Shown here: positions 53,842 to 62,796 of the stretch, piece after piece
How the letters are laid out: each line of letters opens with the position of its first letter
Numbering within the stretch: the first letter of the stretch is position 1
NCBI RefSeq assembly: GCF_000725885.1
Contig: NZ_JODR01000032.1
Coordinates: 8,431 to 72,430 of the forward strand
From: Streptomyces albus subsp. albus
GTDB lineage: Bacteria; Actinomycetota; Actinomycetes; Streptomycetales; Streptomycetaceae
Length of the DNA stretch: 64,000 nucleotides
Reading direction: 5' to 3'
Notes under the pieces: model-generated
The model's input: the letters and a program-made list of their open reading frames with translations, nothing else
Database searches by the model: none
What the model was told of the DNA's origin: nothing
Made by a program: the position numbers and the translations under genes

Positions 53842-54285
53842 ATGAGCGAGGAGAGTGACCGTGAAGGGGGTACGGAGCGGGCCGAGGCCATCTCCCTCTA
53901 TATGGAGGCCCTCAAGGCGCGCATGGCCCCGGAGCAGTACGAGCAACTGGAGCGGCTGGTGCACGAGACGGCGCACCTGATCGCCCACGGCCAGGAAGGC
54001 GTCTTCGGTGAAGACGATGAGCCCGAACTGTCTGTAGAGGTGCAGCGGGAGCTCGCCAGGATCCTGGCGATGATGCTCACCGGCGGCACCGAGCACCGTG
54101 TGGTGGAGATGCCCGGCCCCGATGGCAGCAGCGGCTTCGCCATCGTGGAGGCCTCCGCCGCCGACGACCCAGCCCGCCTCGCTCAGATGCAAGCCGGCCT
54201 CCAGGCCTGGGCCGACGAGCGTAAAGCGATCGACGCGGAGCTGGAGGGCATCGCCCGCGCCAGCGAGCAGGGTGAGACCGGCTGA
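53842..54285 (+). CDS. Hypothetical protein, 148 aa
   Basis: ATG at 53842 with GGAG upstream. Helical N-terminus (AISLYMEALKARMAPEQYEQ), acidic centre EDDEPELSVEVQRELARIL, then HRVVEMPGPDGSSGFAIVEA and a helical end. A truncated paralogue lies at 50503. No function recognised. Confidence 0.65.
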   Translation: MSEESDREGGTERAEAISLYMEALKARMAPEQYEQLERLVHETAHLIAHGQEGVFGEDDEPELSVEVQRELARILAMMLTGGTEHRVVEMPGPDGSSGFAIVEASAADDPARLAQMQAGLQAWADERKAIDAELEGIARASEQGETG

Positions 54286-54483
54286 CGAATCTCCACGCCG
54301 ACCTGTGGGCTGGAGGAGTTCAGCAGAGCCGATCGGCGGCTCAGCGTGCCCTGCGCCTGCCGCAGAACAGCAAAGAGCGGCCGACCGATGCCTGGGGACT
54401 GCCCTGTGGTTGCCGCACCATGTCCACCCGCGTGGTGCCGGGGACGGTGGCGGTCGAAGAGTGGCGTAGAGTGGCTGTCACGA

Positions 54484-54560
54484 CGCGGGGTGGAGCAGCT
54501 CGGTAGCTCGCTGGGCTCATAACCCAGAGGTCGCAGGTTCAAATCCTGTCCCCGCTACCA
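54484..54560 (+). tRNA. Initiator tRNA-fMet(CAT)
   Basis: A 77-base cloverleaf: acceptor arm CGCGGGG/CCCCGC with the first pair mismatched (C1 with T72), D arm GGAGCAGCTCGGTAGCTCG-like, anticodon stem CTGGG CTCATAA CCCAG with the run of G-C pairs typical of initiators, T arm GGTTCAAATCC, and encoded CCA at 54558-54560. These features distinguish it from elongator tRNA-Met. It is followed by a terminator hairpin. Confidence 0.93.
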
Positions 54561-54563
54561 GGC

Positions 54564-54594
54564 CCGGCCCTCTCAACGATGATGAGAGGGCCGG
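54564..54594 (+). terminator. Terminator hairpin after tRNA-fMet
   Basis: A perfect 12-bp stem (ccggccctctca with tgagagggccgg) and a 7-base loop, starting four bases after the encoded CCA and followed by the T-rich ttctct. Confidence 0.85.
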
Positions 54595-54790
54595 TTCTCT
54601 CTCCCGAGACTCCGAATTGTCCCGGCGGGATGAACGCGCGACGGGCCCTGGAGGCCGGGAACCGAGTGGGCGGTACGCACGCTGGCGACCATCCAGGCGG
54701 CTCTTGGAGGCTGGAAGTTCTCCACGTTGCTTGAGGTCCTTAGCGAGTCGCTGGCTGTGGCTGCGTCCGAAGCAGGGCCTTTGCTCGACC

Positions 54791-54887
54791 TCGTGAGGAC
54801 AGCCAGCGCCAGGCCAGCCTGTTGTCATGGCTCCCGTTCAAGGGCCGGAACGGTGGCAGCCTGCGCGGAAGCTGGTGCTCCCGACTC
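54791..54887. repeat. Right copy of the ~97-bp direct repeat
   Basis: Same orientation as 49075-49172 and about 85-90% identical. It lies 230 bases beyond the tRNA. Confidence 0.7.
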
Positions 54888-54976
54888 GTCGTCCCGGCCA
54901 CACGCCGGATCAGCGACGTTGCGCTAAGCGGGGGACGCAACGGTGACCGACCACATCGTCGCGGTGTCGAACCTGC

Positions 54977-55707
54977 ATGTCCTCGCACTCTCGCCGCCAA
55001 CCTCCGCTGTCACCCGCCGTCATCCGCCCGCATACCCCGCTGGCCGGAGACTTCGCCGCCGACCCTGTCGTGTGCCGCCGGGCGTTCCAGGTCGCCGTCG
55101 ACTTCGGCTTCGTGGCTGTCGACGCGGTCGCCGACCTTCTCCCCCAAGAGGTATCCCTCGCTCTGGTCCAGCGCTTGGGCTTTTGTGATTGCGGCCGCCT
55201 CTCCCTGGACGGTGACGCCCTCACCCGCAGTGCGCTGAGCGCCATCGCAGCAGCGAACACGACCGCCTGCCAGGGCCTGGTGCTCACTGCGATCGACTAC
55301 GCCCACCGCACCTTCGGGTGCGCCGGGCTCAGCGCCTTGGTCCACGAGCTCACGGAAGGCCGCCGGGCCACATTCGACTGCGTGTCTCTGTCGCGCGCCT
55401 CCGAGAGGTGGTGGCGTGGCTCGTCGAGCATGAGTTCCTGGCACTGGAGGGCGACGTGGGTGGCATCGCCCGCCTCTGGGTGAACCCCTGCGTTGCCCTC
55501 CCGCCGTGGGCGGACCCGCGGCCCATCGCGGCCTTGCACCACTTCCCGTACATCACCACGGCCGAAGGGGGCATGACCGCCGACCAGATGGTGATCGTCC
55601 AGCCCTACGACGCGGCGGCGTGGGACGACTTCTACCAGGCACTCCTGCACGTGATCGAAGACCCTGTCTGCTACTCCTCCGCGGGCTGTGCGATCCACGG
55701 GCGATAG
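54977..55707 (+). pseudogene. Frameshifted hypothetical gene
   Basis: The first frame reads FQVAVDFGFVAVDAVADLLP, LVQRLGFCDCGRLS, GCAGLSALVHELTEGRRATF; near 55370-55385 the coding character moves to the next frame with RVSVARLREVVAWLVEHEFL, ALEGDVGGIARLWVNPCVAL, PPWADPRPIAALHHFPYI and ends CYSSAGCAIHG. The joined product looks like a winged-helix protein with a VNP motif, as seen in some plasmid proteins. One frameshift separates the two halves, so this is decay or a sequence error. Confidence 0.45.
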
Positions 55708-55854
55708 CACGGGCAGCCAGGACGTTCTGGTGCATCGTCCTCCGGCAGAGGGACACCGATGGGCCGAACCGATGACGCGGAGCTGGGTGCCCGCCCTGAC
55801 GGGTGGAGGGTGAGGTCCGGGCAACAGCCAGGAAGCAGCGGCAGGGAGCGGCGC

Positions 55855-56751
55855 ATGTACGAGGGGGTGAAGGTGGAGTTCCGTACGGAGCTCCATGCCC
55901 GCTGGTCGGTGTTCTTCGACCACCTGCGGGTGCCGTGGGCGTATGAGCCGGTGACCTTCTACGACAGCCAGGGTTCGCCGCGCACGCCGGCGTTCTGGCT
56001 GCCGGAGCAGCGGATCTGGTTCGCGGCCGAGCTGGAAGCCCCGGTGTGGTGGGGCCGGTTCGCCATGGCCGCCGAAGGCAGCGACTACTGGAGTGGCGGT
56101 TGGGGAGAGGAGGCCGATAGCTGTCTGCCTGTAGAAGTGCCGGAGGAGTGGAAGGGGCGGACGCTGCTGGCCGAGGGCCCCTTCTTCCCCGACGACACCC
56201 CGGGCATCAACTCCTGGGGGCAACCCGCCCCTTGGCGCGGGCCGTGGCGGTTTCACGAGGCGCTGGGGATGTGCACCTACAACGACGCGCCCTACCAGTG
56301 GACGATGTGTCCCCAGTGCGGCTCCTTCGGCGCCGAGTTCTGGGGATACGCCGAGCGGTTGCGCTGCGGCTGCCTCGATGACCGCGAGCACCGCAAGGTC
56401 GTAAACAGCAGCGACGAGCGCCTGCTGGCTGCCTACCGGGCCGCGCAGCTTGAGCAGTGGCACGCCGACTTCACCGACCTCCACGCGACCGTTCTACGGC
56501 CTACCGTGCGTGAGGCCCTGGTCCATCAGCCCGGCGCCGCGGCTGCCCGAGAGGTGCGTGGGCGAGTGCCGGTCACTCGCCGAGCAGCTGCGCCAGGAAC
56601 AGTGGCCCGCGGCGGCTGGGGAGGGCAGCGAGGACCTGGAGACGCTGTGTTCGGCGTGCCCGGGGTTCGTGTGCGGGCAGTGCGGCGAACGGCCGGCTCC
56701 TGCGGCCGATGTTGCGTGCCGGACGTGCGAGCCGGTCGTCCTGCTCACTGA
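55855..56751 (+). CDS. Protein with a degenerate PD-(D/E)XK-like N-terminal domain
   Basis: Up to 298 residues from ATG 55855 (GGGAG upstream). The N-terminus YEGVKVEFRTELHARWSVFF, PWAYEPVTF, TPAFWLPEQRIWFAAEL follows the pattern of phage-type nucleases (SxxEARWAxFFD, YLPDFWLP, VEVK), but the PDF Asp is Ala and the final Lys is lost, so it is probably inactive. A CPQCGSF...CGC zinc-like motif follows. The last ~65 codons overlap the next gene and are unlike protein, so the true end may be a frameshift into it. Confidence 0.5.
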   Translation: MYEGVKVEFRTELHARWSVFFDHLRVPWAYEPVTFYDSQGSPRTPAFWLPEQRIWFAAELEAPVWWGRFAMAAEGSDYWSGGWGEEADSCLPVEVPEEWKGRTLLAEGPFFPDDTPGINSWGQPAPWRGPWRFHEALGMCTYNDAPYQWTMCPQCGSFGAEFWGYAERLRCGCLDDREHRKVVNSSDERLLAAYRAAQLEQWHADFTDLHATVLRPTVREALVHQPGAAAAREVRGRVPVTRRAAAPGTVARGGWGGQRGPGDAVFGVPGVRVRAVRRTAGSCGRCCVPDVRAGRPAH

Positions 56752-57826
56752 GTATCAGGCGAGGCAGCGGCTCAACGGGAGGGTGGAGCAGCTCGCCGCC
56801 GCGACGGGCATCCACATGCGGCGGGTCAACGGTGTCGTCAACGACTCGATCGGGGCGAAGACGAGGTCAGGGGTCTCGCTGGCCCAGCTCGGGGTCGCGC
56901 TCACCAACGCTGAGCGGTGGCTGGAAGATCCGTCGTCCATGCCCGCCGGGCTCCCCGCTCCCTCCGGCGAGGATCTCGACAAGCTGCACGGGGCCGAGCT
57001 GCGCCGGCTCCTGGCCACCTACGTCGGGCCGCTGGCGGGAGCGCTGCGCGAACCGATCCCCTTCGTCCAGACGCAGCTGAACGACTGGATGGGCGCGCCC
57101 AGCCGCGCCGAGGCAACGGACGAGCAACTGCGTGACGCCATCATGCAGGCGTGGGCCTGGATCGAGGACCCCGACTCGTATGGCGCCTCCAGCCAACCCG
57201 AGCCACCCGAGCCCGGCGGCCTGCCCGCGCCGATGCGCACGAAGACGGCCGTCGCGGACTCCTCCTGCAACCTGTGCGCCGCGCCGGTGATGGCCGGCGA
57301 GCTCATCGGCCGGATGCCCCGCCCGCGCCGGCCGTACGTTCCGATGGACTGGCTGTGTGCCCACTGCCTGTCCGACCGGCGGGCCAAGCCCCGTCTCACC
57401 GACGTGCTCCTGCGGATCTTCCACCACACCTTCAGCGGCAGCACCACCTTGCTGAACACCGCCGAGGCCGCGGTGCTTCTCGACGCGCTGCTGAGCGTTC
57501 CCGTGCCGGAAGGCGACGGGCACCTCCAGGAGGCGCTCACCGCGCTCCGGCAGGGCATCGAGGCGCCGGAGCCGGTGATGCAGCTGAGCTACCACCCGGC
57601 CCACGCCGCTGTGGCCGCTGTCCACACGGCGGGCCCGCAGGAAGCCGCGGCCGGTGACGCCGCTGTCCTCACCGCCGTCGCTCAGCACCTGGCCGAGTGG
57701 CAGCACAACCCCCAGGACATCGACCAGGCCCGCTACAGGAACCGCATCCTGTGGCGGCAAGCCGTCCTTGAGAACACGCTCACCCCCACCGTCCTGTCCC
57801 AGCGCGGCGGCCCCTTCTGGGTGTGA
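56450..57826 (+). CDS. Zinc-finger-like hypothetical protein, paralogue of the 5909-7276 product
   Basis: About 458 residues if started at TTG 56450; coding character is clear from about 56545. Cys cluster ERCVGEC, CSACPGFVCGQCGE, CRTCEP followed by VEQLAAATGIHMRRVNGVVN matches the order in the 5909 protein. C-terminal zinc-like CNLCAAP and CAHCLSDRR and a helical end are not shared. Overlap with the upstream frame suggests a fusion broken by a frameshift or a doubtful start. Function unknown. Confidence 0.6.
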   Translation: MSSGTPTSPTSTRPFYGLPCVRPWSISPAPRLPERCVGECRSLAEQLRQEQWPAAAGEGSEDLETLCSACPGFVCGQCGERPAPAADVACRTCEPVVLLTEYQARQRLNGRVEQLAAATGIHMRRVNGVVNDSIGAKTRSGVSLAQLGVALTNAERWLEDPSSMPAGLPAPSGEDLDKLHGAELRRLLATYVGPLAGALREPIPFVQTQLNDWMGAPSRAEATDEQLRDAIMQAWAWIEDPDSYGASSQPEPPEPGGLPAPMRTKTAVADSSCNLCAAPVMAGELIGRMPRPRRPYVPMDWLCAHCLSDRRAKPRLTDVLLRIFHHTFSGSTTLLNTAEAAVLLDALLSVPVPEGDGHLQEALTALRQGIEAPEPVMQLSYHPAHAAVAAVHTAGPQEAAAGDAAVLTAVAQHLAEWQHNPQDIDQARYRNRILWRQAVLENTLTPTVLSQRGGPFWV

Positions 57827-57879
57827 CGCCACCGGCGCCGTGATCCGCCCCCGCCTGACCCCTTCTGGGGAAGCACCCG

Positions 57880-58338
57880 ATGGCATACGACGTCGCCCGC
57901 GACATCACCGCCGGCCCCCTCGTCCTACGCGGCGTTCGCGGATCGGTAGGCGCCGTCTACTCCACGCACCGCACGGAGCAGCTGGGTTACCGGGCCACCG
58001 TGGAACTCCCCGGCGTTCTGCACCTACTCGCCGCCGTCGACGCCGGTCAGATCACCGCGCCACAGGCCCAGAAGGCGCCCGTCATGGCGGATGCGGGCGG
58101 CGAGCACCGCCACGAGCTGTCATCTCCCGGGCGCAGGCCTCGGTCCACAGCGGCCGCGCTGGTTCGGCGCCATGTTTCTGGTCCTCGTTGTGCTTGCCCG
58201 CGACCCCACGGTCCACGGGGCAGCGAGCCGCTCCAGGGCATGCGGAAGGACAGTGCGCGGGCTCTCCCTACCTTGCGGTGCGCCGTGGCGTGCAGGCAGA
58301 GCACACCCGCATGGCGCAGCATCTTGCCGTGCCGCTGA
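57880..58338 (+). CDS. Hypothetical protein, possibly 3'-truncated
   Basis: ATG with GGGGAAG nine bases upstream. The first ~70 residues look like protein (ITAGPLVLRGVRGSVGAVYS, YRATVELPGVLHLLAAVDAG); after about 58090 the frame turns Arg/Pro/Ser-rich and is probably not original, so the gene may be a truncated remnant. Confidence 0.4.
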   Translation: MAYDVARDITAGPLVLRGVRGSVGAVYSTHRTEQLGYRATVELPGVLHLLAAVDAGQITAPQAQKAPVMADAGGEHRHELSSPGRRPRSTAAALVRRHVSGPRCACPRPHGPRGSEPLQGMRKDSARALPTLRCAVACRQSTPAWRSILPCR

Positions 58339-58379
58339 GCGTTGTGTTGGTGCGTCCCAGAACCAGGTGAGGAGTTGTG

Positions 58380-59126
58380 ATGGGCAGGAAGAAGCCGGGG
58401 AAGCCGCGTCGGCCTCGCGTTCCGCGTCAGTACACCCTTCAGGAACTCCAGCCGCCTGGCGAAGGCTACGAGGAGTGGTTCCTGGTGACCGCCGACATGA
58501 ACGCGGACCAGATCGACGATCCGCGGGTCAGCGACGAAGCCCGCGCCCTGATGAAGCGACTGGCTCGTCTCGGTCCTCTGTACGGCAACAAGGTACCGAA
58601 GGCCGCCCTGTACCTGGACGAGCTCATCGACACCGGGCAGCTTCCCATCTTCGGGGACGGTGAGGAGGGCACTCTCATGCCCCTCGCGGAGGCAGCGGCG
58701 AGGTTCGGCTACACGGCCGACATGCGCCAGTCGGTCCACCGCCTGCACGCGGTGGGAGCTCTGCTCGTCGATACGGACGACGAACACGACATCGCCTTCA
58801 TTCGCATGGTTGCCAAGAGGCCCGAAGAGCCTGGGCAGCCCTGGCGGTTCCAGGGAGACCCCGACGCGGTCACCGCGATGACCTGCATGCCCAACCGCAT
58901 CTGGGAGGAGCTGCCTCTTGAGGTTGCGGGTGCCGTGGCGTATCTGCGGATGTGCCGGTCCGGGCTGGAGGAGCCCGACGCCGAGGCGTACGGCCAGCAT
59001 GACGGTGTGAACGGCGCTGCGCACGCCAGGGAGCTGTTCGCCGCGGCCCTGGCGTCCGGTGCCGTCGATGAGAAGGGGTGCGAGGCGTGTCCGGCTGGCC
59101 ATCTGTGCACCCGCACGGAGGGCTGA
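58380..59126 (+). CDS. Helix-turn-helix-like accessory protein, 248 aa
   Basis: ATG 58380 with GAGGAG upstream. Central helices KVPKAALYLDELIDTGQLPI and AAARFGYTADMRQSVHRLHA, VGALLVDTDDEHDIAFIRMV look like a winged helix with a beta wing; the C-terminus ends in CEACPAGHLC. It is followed six bases later by the next gene and is probably co-transcribed with it. Confidence 0.55.
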   Translation: MGRKKPGKPRRPRVPRQYTLQELQPPGEGYEEWFLVTADMNADQIDDPRVSDEARALMKRLARLGPLYGNKVPKAALYLDELIDTGQLPIFGDGEEGTLMPLAEAAARFGYTADMRQSVHRLHAVGALLVDTDDEHDIAFIRMVAKRPEEPGQPWRFQGDPDAVTAMTCMPNRIWEELPLEVAGAVAYLRMCRSGLEEPDAEAYGQHDGVNGAAHARELFAAALASGAVDEKGCEACPAGHLCTRTEG

Positions 59127-59131
59127 CCGCA

Positions 59132-59848
59132 GTGGCTCGGTCTTCGTCCCAGCACGCAGGGACAGGTTCTCTCGTCCGCGCCCGGCATGGAATCTTGCGT
59201 GTTCGTCCCCGCTCTGTCCCGTTGGTCACCGTGGATCGCGAGGTGTTCCTCGACGCCGGCTTGAGTGCGACCGCCCGGCTGCTGTACATCGTTGTGCTGG
59301 CCGCAGCCGACCACGTGGTTCCTGCCAAGCAGATTCCGGCGCTGGTCGGTTTGCCCGACGGCGAAGCGGTGGAGCCGTTCCTCCAGGAGCTCGACAAGGC
59401 TGGCCTGGTGGACCTCGGCGAGCACCTGGGCCAGCCGCTCGCCACCACCGTGTCCCCGCAGCCACGACCGGGAGAGCGGCGCAGCCACCCCTGCGTGCCG
59501 TGTGAGGGATGCGGCGAGTGCTCGTGCCGGTACATGACCGGCCGATGCAAGCCGTGTGACGATGCTGACCGTGCTGAGGCACGTCTACGCCAGGAAGTGG
59601 CCCGCTGGAAGGCGCAGCGTGAGGCCGGTGCCACCTACGCCAAGGGCTCGAGCGGGGCGCGTCTGCACCGCTGGGACTGCCCCTCCCTGGAGAACCCGGA
59701 CAAGGTCATGGCCCGGTTGTCGGAGGTGCGTGAACTGAGCTCGTACATCGGCCATCCCCGGCTGCCCGAGTTGTTCACCGCAGAGGAGCTGCGGGCGAAG
59801 GGCTGCCGGACGAGACGCTGTGCCATCTGTGGCCCCGACCCGCTATAG
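59132..59848 (+). CDS. Winged-helix and Cys-rich accessory protein, 238 aa
   Basis: GTG 59132, just after the previous stop. LSATARLLYIVVLAAADHVV, AKQIPALVGLPDGEAVEPFL, QELDKAGLVDLG reads as a winged helix like those of replication or DnaD-type proteins. A dense Cys cluster HPCVPCEGCGECSCRYMTGRC then KPCDD follows, and the C-terminus has CRTRRCAICG. Probable metal-binding DNA-associated protein; role unknown. Confidence 0.55.
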   Translation: MARSSSQHAGTGSLVRARHGILRVRPRSVPLVTVDREVFLDAGLSATARLLYIVVLAAADHVVPAKQIPALVGLPDGEAVEPFLQELDKAGLVDLGEHLGQPLATTVSPQPRPGERRSHPCVPCEGCGECSCRYMTGRCKPCDDADRAEARLRQEVARWKAQREAGATYAKGSSGARLHRWDCPSLENPDKVMARLSEVRELSSYIGHPRLPELFTAEELRAKGCRTRRCAICGPDPL

Positions 59849-60238
59849 GGCCCTCGGCGTCCCTCGCGGACCGGGCGGGGACTTGAAGCTGCGGGTCGTC
59901 ACCCGCGGCGGGAACGGCAGCATCGGTCCGACCTACCTCCCCCCGCCGCGCCCCGAGGCCACGCTGCGTACGGACCTCACAGCTGTGACGAATACCGAGC
60001 GTGGCCGGGGCCGGCAACCCCGAACAAGACATCGCCTTGCTGCGCTCACTCCCACGGAGCACCGACGCCTTCCGCGCACGGTCTCAGTTTTCGGGAGTGG
60101 CGGGGGTGCGCCGATCGAAGGCATGGGGTCGGCACTGGCCAGCGCGCGGGGAGGCGCCCTTCCCGGAAGAGGGAGGGGCACAGGACTTCGCCGGCGTGGG
60201 ACAGCCGGGCTCGACGCTTCGCTTCCCGTGGGCATGAA
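59849..60238. other. Intergenic stretch
   Basis: 390 bases between convergent genes; no gene, repeat or clear terminator seen. Confidence 0.35.
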
Positions 60239-61471
60239 TCAGAGCCAGGCTGTTCTCACTCGTGGGGTCTTCTTCTGTGGTGGCTGGACGGCCTTGCGCG
60301 GAGGCCGGAGGGGGGCTGGGGGGCGGGGTGGGAGCCAGCCCTTCTTCTGGAGTGTCTTGGCTCGTACCACACACCATCGGCTGCAGTAGTCGCGCAGAGA
60401 CGGGACGGCCTCGGGCAGGGGCTGAGTGCAAACGCGGCAGTGTCCGGCAGGGATGATCGGCTCCAGCCGGGCGAGGAGACGCTGGATGTGGTCTTCTTCG
60501 TCCTGGCTGGTCGGGACCACGTCGGCTGGGCAGCCGTTGAGCAGTTCGGTCAGGGCGCGGCGCAGGGCCGTCAGGTCCCGGCGGCGTGTTCCGAGGAGGT
60601 CGAGAAAGCCTTCGACGGGCCAGCTGGCGAGAACGCCGGAGCGGGTGAGGTAGAGGCCGACGGTGTCGATGCGGTACCGGTCGGTGGCGTCGAGCAGCAG
60701 GTAGCCCAACAGCTGCCAGGCGGTGCGGATGGAGAGCGAGTTGCGCGGGTGCCTGGTGCTCTTGAGGTCGATGAGGAAGCCGTCGGCGATCAGGTCGGCA
60801 TCGGCGGTCATCTCCGCCCCGTCGAACGTGGGACCGCCGTGGCAGTCGGCGGGCTGCGTGCGGGCTCGAAGGTCGTCAAGAGGACCGTCCGCGGTCTTGT
60901 AGAGCTGGCCAGCGACGTCGGCCACCATGTCCGGGTGCGGGAGGGCCAGGAGGCGCTCGAGGCAGAAGGTGTCGGGATCTTCGCGTGCGGCGTCGGCCAA
61001 GGGTGTGAAGGCGAAGCCAATCGAAGTGCGGGCACACACCTGGTACCAAGCTGCGGCGATCAGGAGCCGGGCGAGGTCTTCCTCGTCCTCGTGCGGCCGA
61101 TCAAGGGGCATTGAGCGGTTGTCGAGCTCAAGCCGGTGGACCGTCTCCGCGAGACGGGCGGCCAATTCATACGCGACGCTGCGCATCGCAGGACCAGCTG
61201 GGCCGGGCCACTGGCCGGCCTGAGCCATGCCGATCAGCGTGGCGCCATCGAGAGGAGAGGCTGTGGTGAAGGCCAAGCGCAGGCGCTGGTCAATCGCCGT
61301 TCCGACGGTGCCGGCCTCGGTGCCGACCCCGGGCGGCGGCAGGAGAACCTGGTCGGTGGCGTGCTGAGCGCGGAAGCTCTCGCGTAATGGCTTGGGCCCA
61401 GCGCTCAGTTCCCGGTCCAGGAAGCGACGCAGCGGGGTACGGGGACAGTGGAGTCCAGACGTCAAGCTCAT
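60239..61471 (-). CDS. Stand-alone RecB-like PD-(D/E)XK nuclease domain protein, 410 aa
   Basis: ATG at 61471. The core motif region is DADLIADGFLIDLKSTR (Asp226, Asp235 and Lys237) followed by WQLLGYLLLDATDRYRID, VGLYLTRSGVLASWPVEGF, closely matching the C-terminal domain of the UvrD-like protein at 3186-5582 (ADYILGGLLLDCKATKD, YQLAGYLLLD, VGLYLSRQGGLITW). A C-terminal Cys set (HCRVC, YCSRWC) may bind zinc, and the last 30 residues are Lys/Pro-rich. Likely a DNA nuclease; whether it partners the helicase is unknown. Confidence 0.7.
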   Translation of the reverse strand: MSLTSGLHCPRTPLRRFLDRELSAGPKPLRESFRAQHATDQVLLPPPGVGTEAGTVGTAIDQRLRLAFTTASPLDGATLIGMAQAGQWPGPAGPAMRSVAYELAARLAETVHRLELDNRSMPLDRPHEDEEDLARLLIAAAWYQVCARTSIGFAFTPLADAAREDPDTFCLERLLALPHPDMVADVAGQLYKTADGPLDDLRARTQPADCHGGPTFDGAEMTADADLIADGFLIDLKSTRHPRNSLSIRTAWQLLGYLLLDATDRYRIDTVGLYLTRSGVLASWPVEGFLDLLGTRRRDLTALRRALTELLNGCPADVVPTSQDEEDHIQRLLARLEPIIPAGHCRVCTQPLPEAVPSLRDYCSRWCVVRAKTLQKKGWLPPRPPAPLRPPRKAVQPPQKKTPRVRTAWL

Positions 61472-61951
61472 CCAGGGTCACCAACGTGAAGCGGGCGCCT
61501 TCGGCGCGGAGGATCGGTCACCGCAGGACGCTAGACATCCGCACTGACAGAGAGTCCCCCGCAAGGGTGACGTAGAGGGCTGGCTGTACCACTCCTTCAT
61601 CCGCAAGAGTGGCGTGACGAAGGACGTGGTAGTCGAATCATCGAGAACAGCCAACGCTGACGAGGGGGGAAGTGATGCCCAGTGCGTTCCTGGAGGGCGA
61701 CTGCATCGGGGTACCGCGTCCGCGCAGTTGCTGGTGTCACGCTGGCTGGCTCCTGGAGCCCTTGGCTATCGCCCGTGCCACGAGACGTCGCGTCCGTGAA
61801 GCGCACCGTTCCATGTGGAGTAGGTAATCGTGGGAGCGAGGGTGCACGGGTCTGGCGAAGAAGCTACTCGCTCAGGTCCGCCCCGCTCTGGACCGCGAGG
61901 TACGTCAGGAGCTCCCCCGCGCCAGGCATCGCGTGTAGCAGCTCGCATCGC
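61472..61951. other. Gene-poor stretch
   Basis: 480 bases without a supported gene. Confidence 0.35.
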
Positions 61952-62461
61952 TCAGGGCGTGTCACCGAAGGAGTAGAAGCGAAAGGTGACGCCGGGGCGC
62001 GAATCGTACAGCGCCCGGCCGCCAGGCCACCGCCCCAGCTCGGGCAGGGCGGCACCGTCGTAGATCTCTTCCGGCTGCCAGCCGGTGATGTCCAGCAGCA
62101 GCCCGCCCAGCGGGCCGCCGATCAGCGCGGCATACATCCGGTGCTGCTCGGGCTTCGGCCGGTCCTTGTAGGCGCGGCGGGTGCTGGCCTCGCGGGTGAA
62201 GGCGGCGAGCCGGTCCAGGTTTTCGGTGTGCGCAGCCACGTCGCCGGGTCGGTCGTACGGCCCGGCATGTACTCCTCGGGCGTCGCGGCCTGCTGGTCGG
62301 ACTGGATGGCGGCGGCCCGCTGCGCGTCCCGGCCCCGCGGGGGACGATGGCGTGGGAGGGGATGCCGTCTCGCCCTCAGGTCGGGTTATCGGCGGGTGCG
62401 GAGGAGACGGTCGTGACACTTGGCCGTCCGAGGAAGGCCACACTGTGGCGGTGCCGATCAC
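61952..62461 (-). CDS. Hypothetical protein or fragment
   Basis: The C-terminal ~95 residues look real (LDRLAAFTREASTRRAYKDR, HRMYAALIGGPLGGLLLDIT, ELGRWPGGRALYDSRPG); the N-terminal Pro/Thr-rich part is doubtful, so the start is uncertain. No domain recognised. Confidence 0.4.
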   Translation of the reverse strand: MIGTATVWPSSDGQVSRPSPPHPPITRPEGETASPPTPSSPAGPGRAAGRRHPVRPAGRDARGVHAGPYDRPGDVAAHTENLDRLAAFTREASTRRAYKDRPKPEQHRMYAALIGGPLGGLLLDITGWQPEEIYDGAALPELGRWPGGRALYDSRPGVTFRFYSFGDTP

Positions 62462-62502
62462 GATGCGGTCGCCGTTCAGAGGATGTGAGCGGTCGGCGTG
62501 GG

Positions 62503-62796
62503 TCAGGCATGGGAGGGGGAGGCCCGGCGGGTCCCCTCAAAGCGGCGCGCCCAGCACTTCAGCCGGCGCCGGATACCGTCACCGCCGCCCCTGCTCCACC
62601 ATCTCCACGCATGCACAGCCGTGCAGACAGCGCAGACCTCGGCCGTGACCGTCCAGTGGCGCCAGACGGCCAGAACGGCGCCGAGGCCCGCGAGGAAGGC
62701 CATCACGGCGTGGAAGCCGCCGGGCGCGATGCGCCCGGCCAGGAACGCGAGGACCGCTGCGCTCTGACAAACGGTGAGGCAGATGACTGGGAACAT
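62503..62796 (-). CDS. Small membrane protein, 97 aa
   Basis: Two predicted transmembrane helices (ICLTVCQSAAVLAFLAG and FHAVMAFLAGLGAVLAV) and a basic cytoplasmic tail. ATG at 62796. No family recognised. Confidence 0.45.
   Translation of the reverse strand: MFPVICLTVCQSAAVLAFLAGRIAPGGFHAVMAFLAGLGAVLAVWRHWTVTAEVCAVCTAVHAWRWWSRGGGDGIRRRLKCWARRFEGTRRASPSHA

Noticed and set aside
54517..54828. A minus-strand open frame ending in GTGFEPATSGL
   Set aside because: It runs into the tRNA; this peptide ending is a well-known artefact of frames over tRNA genes.
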